Origin: Methanobacteriota archaeon
GTDB taxonomy: Archaea; Thermoplasmatota; Poseidoniia; Poseidoniales; Poseidoniaceae
Reading direction: 5' to 3'
DNA length: 12,249 nt
NCBI GenBank assembly: GCA_002731395.1
Contig: PCBQ01000036.1
Coordinates: 1 to 12,249 of the forward strand
In this document: positions 1 to 6,341 of the stretch, piece by piece
How the letters are laid out: each line of letters starts with the position of its first letter
How positions within the stretch are numbered: the stretch's first letter is position 1
Position numbers and translations under genes: made by a program
Notes under the pieces: generated by a model
The model's database searches: none
The model's input: only the letters and a program-made list of their open reading frames with translations
What the model was told of the DNA's origin: nothing

Positions 1-2
1 AC

Positions 3-2636
3 ACCAACGACGACTGTGCCGTTGACTGGGCGACCGAAGATGCGGTCAACATGTCCGACAACGTCGCGCTCTCGATGGACATCGAGCGCGCCTGCCCGTC
101 AATTGGCAGCGCCCTCGCGAACATCACAGTGAACGAAGATTCCAATGCGTACACCGTCTCCCTGACTTCGTACGCATCCGACGTGCAGGACGCAGCTGGC
201 GACCTCACCTGGGCCGTCGACGAAGGCGAGACCGTTGTGGTCTACGGCAACACGCCAATGCCCGCTGAAGGGCTGGTCAGCTGGACCCTCTCAGGTCACG
301 ACCTCAGCATCACCCCGATCGCCGAGCAGTTCGGCATGGTGCAGTTCAACTTCACCGTGACCGACAGCAACGGCCTCCAGGACGACCGCTCGATCCACTT
401 CATCGTGGAGAACGTCAACGATGCTCCGGAGATTTGCCAGCGCGACACCAACGGCGACTGTGTGGACACAGTGATGCTCTTCGGTGACGCTGCTCACGTG
501 AACTACATCCCTGAGGACAGCCTTGTGGGCGGTCAGAGCGTGTCCGTGATTCTGTCGGACGTTGCCAACACCGGCAGCAGTGCGCTGAACCTCATCAAGG
601 ACCAGGCAAACGAGAACGACCCGTCCCGCCAGGTGTACACCTGGGGCGTGTCCGTGGCCGAGACTTGCCCGCTGTTCAGCGTCGGCATGGTCGACGACAC
701 GGTCTTGACCGTGACCGGCAAGTCCGGCATGGACTTCGAAGCCGGTGGTTCGTGTGACATCACGCTGACCCTGGCCGACGACGGTGCTGAGAACCAGAAC
801 GCCGTTGACGAGGTCATCACCATCAGCGTGGTGCCCGTGAACGACGCGCCGACCATTGACGACTGGAACCTCCAGACCGGTGACACGATCAACTGGGCCT
901 CGAACGACTCCTCGCTGATCTACGGCGAGTGGACCATCCGTGTCCTTGAGGACACCGAAGACGCCAACGAGCTGACCTTCGATCTGTCCGCGCTCAAGAA
1001 CGACGTCGACCACGACCTCAGCGACCTCACCTGGTCGCTGCTGCCGAAGCTCGACGACAACGGCCGCGCGTACTGTGCCTACACCAACTACTTCTCGTTC
1101 ACCTTCAACGGTGACGAGCTCGTGTTGGACCTCGTGAAGGACGCCACCACCAACGCTCCGATCAACCAGATCGACTACCTCTACAACGGCGGTGTGCATC
1201 AGGTCAACCCGGCCGGCAAGGGCTTCTGTGAGATGGAACTCTACCTCACGGACAGCGCCGCTGCGCCAACTGGCTTCGCGTACGACCTCAACGACGACGG
1301 CTACATCCAGCAGACCTCGCTGAAGCGCGACGTGAAGATCATCGTGCAGAACGTGGCTGAGCAGGTGCCCGACTACTACTTCGAGGCCAACAGTGGCTTC
1401 GACTTCAACGGCGTGTCCAACGTCATGGACGGCACCTGGGTGCCAGTGACCGTGACCGTGACCGCTGGCGGTGACGAAGGACCCTACAACCACGACAGCA
1501 TGCTGATGATCACCTTCCAGAGTGACGGCCACGCTGAGACGGAGCGCGACGCAATCTACATCGACGCGCCTGCCTACGGCCAGTCCGTGACAGTGGACTC
1601 TGAAGTCTACGTGAAGGCGGTTACCACCACCGTGTGGGCCGAGATGGACGTGAAGACCTGTGTCGACGAGACCTGCGACATGACGAAGTCGGTCGACGAC
1701 CGCTTCATCGCTGACGAGCCTGCCAGCCACGGCAAGGTGACCCTGCCCAACGGCCTCGACTACTGGGCTGAGCCCGGTTTCTACGGCTCTGAGGACGGCA
1801 CGGACAGCATCCGTCGACCTGTGCTCGAAGACAAGGACTGGTGTAACAACGTCATGTACAACACCCTCACGGGTAACATCGACGTCTGTGACCAGGCGGA
1901 TTACGGCCGCGGATCCTTCGAGATCACCGACCAGAAGCTGCCTGACGTTGTGCGCACCATTGGTGCCTCCGGTGTCCCATCGTTCGCTCCGAGCATCGTC
2001 GCCGTTGCCCTTGCGGGCATGGTTGTCGGCCTCCTCGCTCTGGCGGGTCGCCGAGAAGAAGACGAGGAAGAGGAGGAAGACTCCTCCCCACGCTTCGTTG
2101 ACGATGAGACGGCCGTGAGCCCGGTCATTGCGACCATCCTGATGGTGGCGATCACCGTGGTGCTCTCCGGTGTGATTTACGTCTGGGCGTCCAGTCTGGC
2201 CGAAACCGACGTCAAGGGTGTGCCCCGCATCACCTTCGCCATCGAAGACATCGACGCGTTCAACGCCGAGACCGGTCACTGGAAGATCGAAGTGCAGCAG
2301 TCTGAGACTGAACTGGCAACGCAGGCCGTGGAGATCAAGATTTTCGCGGCTGAGATTGACGGTGTGTACGAGGTCAAGATGGCCAACTCCGACGGTGTGT
2401 ACGGGTTCTCCCCCTACAACAGCGACAGTCTGGTGACCTTCTCCGACTCTGTTCGGTCTGAAGGCGACGACAAGGTTTCGACCTTCTTCGTCGGTGACAC
2501 GATCTTCGTGCGCACGCACCTTGCCGACGGCACGCCCCTGACGGACGTGACCATCCAGCTGTCCTACGCACCTGAAGTCGGTCAGGGCGCACTGCTCCGC
2601 ACCTGGAGCGGTCTGTCCTACGACGTCGCTGCGTGA
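3..2636 (+). CDS. Giant secreted/surface protein with VNDAP cadherin-like repeats, membrane anchor and internal archaeal pilin domain (5' partial)
   Basis: The frame is open to the left edge, so the true N-terminus and any signal peptide are missing; residue numbers count from the ATG at 51. Residues about 20-440 hold three tandem Ig/cadherin-like domains. Their boundaries are marked by NVNDAP (121-126) and VPVNDAP (261-267), and each carries a TW core motif (DLTW at 51-54 and 325-328). Two DxNxD loops (132-136 and 412-416) resemble calcium-binding loops. Scattered cysteines suggest disulfides outside the cell. Near the C-terminus GVPSFAPS (641-648) leads into a membrane helix (about 647-666), then RR, then an acidic run (669-677). 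A second hydrophobic segment begins AVSPVIATILMVAITVV (688-704), the hallmark of archaeal type IV pilin N-terminal domains, followed by a ~150-residue beta-rich tail. The first part is probably an adhesin or S-layer-like protein. A pilin segment placed internally is unusual. Exact ligand and function are unknown. Confidence 0.85.
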   Translation, partial: TNDDCAVDWATEDAVNMSDNVALSMDIERACPSIGSALANITVNEDSNAYTVSLTSYASDVQDAAGDLTWAVDEGETVVVYGNTPMPAEGLVSWTLSGHDLSITPIAEQFGMVQFNFTVTDSNGLQDDRSIHFIVENVNDAPEICQRDTNGDCVDTVMLFGDAAHVNYIPEDSLVGGQSVSVILSDVANTGSSALNLIKDQANENDPSRQVYTWGVSVAETCPLFSVGMVDDTVLTVTGKSGMDFEAGGSCDITLTLADDGAENQNAVDEVITISVVPVNDAPTIDDWNLQTGDTINWASNDSSLIYGEWTIRVLEDTEDANELTFDLSALKNDVDHDLSDLTWSLLPKLDDNGRAYCAYTNYFSFTFNGDELVLDLVKDATTNAPINQIDYLYNGGVHQVNPAGKGFCEMELYLTDSAAAPTGFAYDLNDDGYIQQTSLKRDVKIIVQNVAEQVPDYYFEANSGFDFNGVSNVMDGTWVPVTVTVTAGGDEGPYNHDSMLMITFQSDGHAETERDAIYIDAPAYGQSVTVDSEVYVKAVTTTVWAEMDVKTCVDETCDMTKSVDDRFIADEPASHGKVTLPNGLDYWAEPGFYGSEDGTDSIRRPVLEDKDWCNNVMYNTLTGNIDVCDQADYGRGSFEITDQKLPDVVRTIGASGVPSFAPSIVAVALAGMVVGLLALAGRREEDEEEEEDSSPRFVDDETAVSPVIATILMVAITVVLSGVIYVWASSLAETDVKGVPRITFAIEDIDAFNAETGHWKIEVQQSETELATQAVEIKIFAAEIDGVYEVKMANSDGVYGFSPYNSDSLVTFSDSVRSEGDDKVSTFFVGDTIFVRTHLADGTPLTDVTIQLSYAPEVGQGALLRTWSGLSYDVAA

Positions 2637-2661
2637 GCAGTTTCGGGATGAAGCACAAACG

Positions 2662-2690
2662 GCCATGTGCGCCCTTCGGGGCGCCATGGC
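2662..2690 (+). other. UUCG-capped hairpin downstream of the surface-protein gene
   Basis: GCCATG (2662-2667) and GCGCCC (2669-2674) pair with GGGCGC (2679-2684) and CATGGC (2685-2690). The result is a 12-bp perfect stem with one bulged T at 2668 and a TTCG tetraloop (2675-2678). It begins 26 nt after the stop codon. No T-tract follows it, so it is not a typical archaeal intrinsic terminator. It could be a 3'-end stability structure or a processing barrier. Confidence 0.6.
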
Positions 2691-2706
2691 GTGGCCATTT
2701 GGCCAC
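2691..2706 (+). other. Short hairpin GTGGCC-ATTT-GGCCAC
   Basis: A perfect 6-bp inverted repeat with a 4-nt ATTT loop directly abuts the previous hairpin. The only T-rich stretch nearby is its loop. Its left arm can also pair with ATGGC at 2686-2690, so the two hairpins may compete. Confidence 0.45.
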
Positions 2707-2708
2707 AG

Positions 2709-2745
2709 CCCCCCAGCGTGGGGGGAGCGCCTCGGCGCTCCCCCC
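2709..2745 (+). other. Mutually exclusive GC-rich stem-loops (candidate attenuator, terminator or palindromic repeat)
   Basis: The segment 2720-2730 (G6AGCGC) pairs perfectly with 2735-2745 (GCGCTC6) around a CTCG loop, giving 11 bp. The same G6 run (2720-2725) can instead pair with the C6 run at 2709-2714 around AGCGT. One arm therefore has two possible partners, as in attenuators. The structure lies about 50 nt before the HAD gene start. It may equally be a dispersed REP-like palindrome or a strong transcript end. There is no T-run after the stem. Confidence 0.5.
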
Positions 2746-2794
2746 GCCCTGAACTGGGACGAGCCTTGATGGTCTGAGTGCTCCTGCTTAATGC

Positions 2795-3454
2795 ATGGAC
2801 GGACTGGAATGCGTGGTGTTCGATTGCGACGGCGTCCTTGTGGATGCCGTTTCCTCGTGGCGGACACTGCACGATCACTTTGGAACGGACAACAACGCCA
2901 ACCTTCAACGCTTCATTGCCGGGGAGTTTGATGATTTGACCTTCATGCGTTCAGACATTGCGCTTTGGAAGGCTGTGCAAGACCCCATCCACCAAGACGA
3001 TCTTTTCCGTGCGTACGCTGGAGCTCGCTTGATGCCGGGAGCACGTGAGCTAATTCACGATCTCCAGGAACGTGGGGTCTACGTGGCCATCGTTTCAGCA
3101 GGTGTGGATTTGTTCGTTTCGAGCATTGCCGCGATGCTGAAGGTCGACGATTGGATCGCCAATGGCTTCACGTTCGACGAAGACGGTTGGTTGCTGGACG
3201 AAGGTGTGTGCCGCCTGCATGCCACCGGAAAGGGCGCTGTCATCGACCGATTGGTCGACATGCACGGCTTTGAACCGTCCAGAGTGGTCAGTATCGGTGA
3301 TTCAGAGATGGACCTCTCCATGCGTGTTGAAGGAAGTCGATTTATCGGCTTCAACCCCACCCGAGAGAGCTCAAAAGCGGCTTTTTTGGAAGCAGGTGTT
3401 CCTGTGGTTCACGGCAAAGACCTCGCAGGTGTACGCACACACCTCGGTCTGTGA
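2795..3454 (+). CDS. HAD-superfamily hydrolase, phosphoserine phosphatase-like
   Basis: The 219-aa cytosolic protein has all four HAD motifs. Motif I is FDCDGVLVD with nucleophile D10 and acid D12, motif II is S101 in AIVSAG, motif III is K146, and motif IV is GDSEMD (168-173). The helical cap between about residues 18 and 80, and the length, resemble archaeal SerB (HAD-IB), which removes phosphate from O-phosphoserine in the last step of serine synthesis. Related HADs act on other small phosphates, so the substrate is not certain and no symbol is given. ATG at 2795 is the only sensible start; no Shine-Dalgarno precedes it, so leaderless translation or read-through from upstream is likely. 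The stop codon directly abuts the stop of the convergent DP1 gene. Confidence 0.85.
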   Translation: MDGLECVVFDCDGVLVDAVSSWRTLHDHFGTDNNANLQRFIAGEFDDLTFMRSDIALWKAVQDPIHQDDLFRAYAGARLMPGARELIHDLQERGVYVAIVSAGVDLFVSSIAAMLKVDDWIANGFTFDEDGWLLDEGVCRLHATGKGAVIDRLVDMHGFEPSRVVSIGDSEMDLSMRVEGSRFIGFNPTRESSKAAFLEAGVPVVHGKDLAGVRTHLGL

Positions 3455-5095
3455 TCACGCGAATGGAATCGATGTTGTCGCGTGGGTGCCGAGGTTGACC
3501 ACCGTCAACATGCACGGACGCGGTTGGAAGCCCAACATCCTCTGGTAACTGGTTTGATCCTGCCAAGTGGACGAGCACACCAGCGTCGTTCCTTTGAAAT
3601 CAAGACATTCGTGACCATGGACGTGCCCCGTCACGAAAATGTCAGGCACTTCTCGGATGACCAATCCGTCCTCGGGCTCGGGTGAAAGCGGTGTTTTCCC
3701 TCCCCACTGTGGAGCAAGGTGCCTCCGACGTAGCATCTGCCTCATGGCTTCCACGGGCTCTGCATACGTGACGGTTCGCAATCCAGCGACAAAATCGTCG
3801 ATTGATTTCCCGTGGTAAGACAGAACCCGCACACCGTGGAGGCTGAAGTCGCATGGATTTCCAACGAAGGTGGTTGCTCCATAATCGGATTGAATGTCCT
3901 TCTCAAACGTTGGTTGCGGTTCTGCTGGACGGACAGCATCGTGGTTTCCGGGGAGCATGACGCATTCCACCCAATCGGGCAACAGGTCGAGCAAACGGGC
4001 GAATTCGGTGTACTGGTTGAACAAGTCTGGGATGGCCAATTCTCGGTCTTGTCCAGGATAAATCCCAACACCGTCCACGCAGTCACCGCTCAGGATCAGG
4101 TACTTGATCGTCTTCGCAAGCGGGTCGGTGTTGAACCATTCCACCATTTTGTGCCACTGTGCTTCAAGAAAGGTCTTGCTTCCGACGTGAATGTCGGAGA
4201 GGAAAGCCACGGAAACACCGGTTTCAGCATGCGTTTTTTCATGGCGGTCTTGTAGGGGGAAGTGCAAGTCATCGACATAAAACAAGTCACCGTTTTGAGA
4301 GAATGTCCCGCTGACACCGACCACGTCATCCGGCATCAAACCGGTCTGGATGATTTCCTCGTGCACCCTGTCGCGCTCTTCGCCCTGTTTTTTCGTTAAG
4401 AGGCAGGCTAACTCTCCAGTTTCGTCCTCCAAACCCCACATCAGGTGGCCGTTCTTCGTATAGCGCGGCTCGTTCACCAAACCGATGGCGACAGCGAGGT
4501 TGTCCCGTCCCTTGTAACGTCCCGATTCGGCGTTCAGTCGAGCGATGTCTGTCGGCTTTCGCGGCAGCTTCGAATTGCGGACAATCAGTTTGCGAATGGA
4601 GTCCAACCGATCGTTGAAGCACGCATTGATGTCGCTCATTTTTCCTTCGGTGATGGAATTGCCCGTGATGTCGAAGTGGACCGTGATGTCCACATCCACA
4701 TCCGTGGCCAGTTCAGGGAAGTCCTTTGACGCCCAATCTGGCGTTCCGTTGCGCAAGGGCACGTTCACTGGCGTGGGAGCCGCCAAAGGGGCGATGGTCC
4801 GTGCCAAGTCCGTGGGCCGCTGTTCGAGCAGGCGCTCAACGCTGGAAGCGGTCGAGGTTGTGGATGGGGCGGTTCGTGCTTCGTAGGCTTCGATGAGTGC
4901 ACCAAGCACGTTTTGATTCAGCAAACCGCTGATTCCAGCGGCACGAGCCGCAGCCACGAGCCCGAGTGGATCGGGATGGTCCATGATGTGCTGACGCACA
5001 TCCGCGCCCATGACGAGCAAGCCTTGTTCGAGCAGCCGAGCGTAGACGGTCGCCCACTCCACCGTCATGGGTTGGAGTCTCTGACGACGAGACAA
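3455..5095 (-). CDS. polB: DNA polymerase D small subunit DP1 (3'-5' exonuclease subunit, EC 2.7.7.7 / 3.1.11.1)
   Basis: The 546-aa protein is the small subunit of the heterodimeric euryarchaeal replicative polymerase PolD and supplies proofreading. Residues 1-75 form a small helical domain, about 76-115 a Ser/Thr/Pro-rich flexible linker, about 160-285 the OB-fold region, and about 295-546 the calcineurin-like phosphoesterase domain. The metal ligands look complete: SDIHVGS (D301, H303), SGDCVD (D338), GNHD (N384, H385), YHG (H428) and GHVHG (H491, H493). The exonuclease is therefore predicted active. The TTG start at 5095 is preferred because GGTGACC lies just upstream within the 15-nt gap to cinA. 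An ATG at 5068 (residue 10) is the alternative. It is probably co-transcribed with cinA. The large catalytic subunit DP2 is not in this window. polB is the family database symbol for this archaeal subunit and should not be confused with family-B polymerase. Confidence 0.95.
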   Translation of the reverse strand: MSRRQRLQPMTVEWATVYARLLEQGLLVMGADVRQHIMDHPDPLGLVAAARAAGISGLLNQNVLGALIEAYEARTAPSTTSTASSVERLLEQRPTDLARTIAPLAAPTPVNVPLRNGTPDWASKDFPELATDVDVDITVHFDITGNSITEGKMSDINACFNDRLDSIRKLIVRNSKLPRKPTDIARLNAESGRYKGRDNLAVAIGLVNEPRYTKNGHLMWGLEDETGELACLLTKKQGEERDRVHEEIIQTGLMPDDVVGVSGTFSQNGDLFYVDDLHFPLQDRHEKTHAETGVSVAFLSDIHVGSKTFLEAQWHKMVEWFNTDPLAKTIKYLILSGDCVDGVGIYPGQDRELAIPDLFNQYTEFARLLDLLPDWVECVMLPGNHDAVRPAEPQPTFEKDIQSDYGATTFVGNPCDFSLHGVRVLSYHGKSIDDFVAGLRTVTYAEPVEAMRQMLRRRHLAPQWGGKTPLSPEPEDGLVIREVPDIFVTGHVHGHECLDFKGTTLVCSSTWQDQTSYQRMLGFQPRPCMLTVVNLGTHATTSIPFA

Positions 5096-5110
5096 AAGGT
5101 CACCGGCGGT

Positions 5111-5791
5111 TCACCACTCGACGTCGTCACCCAAGTCTTCGTCGGGGTTCGGTTCGTTGCCAGGCGACCATGCCGTTTCTTGCCAAGCCGTGTCCAATCG
5201 CGTGCCGGCTTCTTTTGCAGCCCGGTTGATTTGACGGGCTTCCCGCTCTGCTTCGATGGCTTCCCTCTGCTTCTCGTCTTCCGCCGCCCTGACTTCTTTC
5301 CGCTTCACAGCGGCATCCATGTTTTCGATGGCCACGCGGATGGCAAAATGAACGAAGCCAAGTTTGTTCTCAGAGCGGGTCCCACCGATGATGGTCCGCT
5401 TGGCCGTTTTCCAATCGCCGGAAGCCGCGCCGACGTACACCAAACCGAGTTTCTTGTCGCTGACGTTCCCTGGTCCAGCGATACCGGTGACCGATAACGC
5501 GATGTCAGCCGTCGATCGGGCCAGTGCCCCTGATGCCATCTGAATGGCCACCTCGGCCGAGACTGCTCCTTTTCGCTCAAGCGTTTCGGGATTAACACCC
5601 AGCACGCGTGCCTTGGCGTCGTTTGCATAGGTCACCCATGATTGGTCGAACCAATCGCTGGCACCGGCGATGTCCGTGAGGGTGCTGGCCAAGAGACCAC
5701 CCGTGCATGACTCAGCGACGGTGATGCGAAGACCAGCCTGCCGCAGCCGCCTCACGAGGCGGGCGGCGTCGGTCTGGATTTCAACGTCCAT
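5111..5791 (-). CDS. pncC: CinA C-terminal family protein, nicotinamide-nucleotide amidase (PncC-like) with extended charged tail
   Basis: Residues 1-160 match the stand-alone CinA_C/PncC fold that deamidates nicotinamide mononucleotide to nicotinate mononucleotide, an NAD-recycling step. AESCTGGLL (26-34) carries the predicted catalytic serine S28. Y55 and K60 in TYANDAKARVLGV complete the expected catalytic set, and SVTGIAGPG (100-108) is a family motif. The N-terminal MoCF-type domain of full CinA is absent. After residue 160 comes a ~65-residue extension not typical of PncC. It has a Lys/Glu/Arg-rich predicted coiled coil (163-190), then a tail with TAW repeats and an acidic DEDLGDD end. 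ATG at 5791 is preceded by AGGA seven bases upstream. DP1 follows 15 nt downstream on the same strand. The family assignment is firm; the role of the tail is unknown. Confidence 0.9.
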   Translation of the reverse strand: MDVEIQTDAARLVRRLRQAGLRITVAESCTGGLLASTLTDIAGASDWFDQSWVTYANDAKARVLGVNPETLERKGAVSAEVAIQMASGALARSTADIALSVTGIAGPGNVSDKKLGLVYVGAASGDWKTAKRTIIGGTRSENKLGFVHFAIRVAIENMDAAVKRKEVRAAEDEKQREAIEAEREARQINRAAKEAGTRLDTAWQETAWSPGNEPNPDEDLGDDVEW

Positions 5792-5840
5792 TGGTCAATC
5801 CTGTCGCATCGTGGTCAAAGCCTTGCCGTCGCCCCTTGCC

Positions 5841-5850
5841 TTCTTATTCC
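5841..5850 (+). promoter_or_regulatory. Possible TATA element for tRNA-Val
   Basis: The T/A-rich TTCTTATTCC is the only AT-rich patch in the 78-nt gap between cinA and the tRNA. Its centre lies about 24 nt before the tRNA 5' end, where an archaeal TATA box would be expected. The match to a consensus TATA is weak. Confidence 0.3.
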
Positions 5851-5869
5851 AAAGCCCCGAGGACCGGTT

Positions 5870-5942
5870 GGGCCTGTGGTCTAGCGGCTATGACACCGCC
5901 TTTACACGGCGTTGATCGTGGGTTCGAGTCCCACCGGGCCCA
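5870..5942 (+). tRNA. tRNA-Val (anticodon TAC)
   Basis: A full cloverleaf can be folded. The acceptor is GGGCCTG with CGGGCCC (one T-G pair). The D arm is GTCT/TGAC with the AGCGGCTA loop. The anticodon loop is TTTACAC, giving anticodon TAC. The T arm is GTGGG-TTCGAGT-CCCAC, with discriminator A. CCA is encoded directly after the discriminator (5943-5945). The first pair of the anticodon stem (C27 with T43) is mismatched, while the other four are Watson-Crick. There is no intron. It reads valine GTA/GTG codons. It is divergent from cinA and convergent with the small gene ending at 5990. Confidence 0.95.
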
Positions 5943-5981
5943 CCACATCAAGGGGAAGGTTGAGCGTAGGCCACCAATCCA

Positions 5982-5990
5982 TTGTATTTT
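5982..5990 (+). terminator. Possible T-rich terminator of tRNA-Val
   Basis: TTGTATTTT lies about 37 nt after the encoded CCA end and is the only T-rich tract before the oppositely oriented gene. Archaeal RNA polymerase terminates at such tracts, but this one is short. Confidence 0.3.
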
Positions 5991-6310
5991 CACCAGAGCA
6001 GGTCCTCAATCGGACCCTGGTGCCCTGCGATGACTTTGGTGATGCCCGCTGTTTTCTGAATGCGTGCCGCTTCGATGACGTCGTCCACCACGAGCAGGTG
6101 CACGGCCCTTCGTTGCACATCGAATTCGAGTTTCAAATCGACACCTCGACCATCGATGGCCACGAGAGCGCCGTCCAATTCGGCGAACATGGTGAGGTGG
6201 CGCAACTCGCTCCATGCGTTGCCCGGGATGACCAGCCACCGCGCGTCGCGGAGGCTTCCCCGCTCCGGGGGCTGTTCTGGGTCAGCCCGAACCACGCGCA
6301 TATCCGCCAA
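5990..6310 (-). CDS. Conserved-looking hypothetical protein downstream of pelA
   Basis: The ~106-aa soluble protein has no family that I recognise. It has no signal peptide or membrane helix. The second half alternates hydrophobic strands and helices (DGALVAIDGRG, AVHLLVVDDVIEAARIQ, ITKVIAGHQGPIEDLL), suggesting a small alpha/beta domain of Toprim or Rossmann-like pattern; that is only a pattern impression. The longest start is TTG at 6310. ATG at 6301 (residue 4) is an equally reasonable start, with GGCGG just before it. No earlier start codon exists before the in-frame stop at about 6364. It lies 31 nt after the pelA stop on the same strand, so it is probably the last gene of the fhs-pelA unit, and it ends 45 nt from the convergent tRNA. 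Confidence 0.65.
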   Translation of the reverse strand: MADMRVVRADPEQPPERGSLRDARWLVIPGNAWSELRHLTMFAELDGALVAIDGRGVDLKLEFDVQRRAVHLLVVDDVIEAARIQKTAGITKVIAGHQGPIEDLLW

Positions 6311-6341
6311 TGCGCGGGGTGGCCCTTGATGCCAACGGTGC

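Noticed and set aside
1441..1470. Short GTGACC tandem repeat
   Set aside because: It simply encodes alternating Val-Thr in a beta strand and is too short to call a repeat element.
2115..2636. GTG at 2115 as the start of a separate pilin gene
   Set aside because: It lies inside the hydrophobic pilin segment and would remove the processing region. The frame is continuous with the upstream protein.
291..2867. 858-aa open frame antisense to the surface protein
   Set aside because: It is His/Val/Arg-rich and without recognisable domains. It exists because the sense gene's codon bias avoids antisense stops. The sense strand has clear domains.
3382..3387. T6 tract as a terminator
   Set aside because: It lies within the HAD coding sequence about 65 nt before its stop, so it more likely just encodes part of AAFLE.
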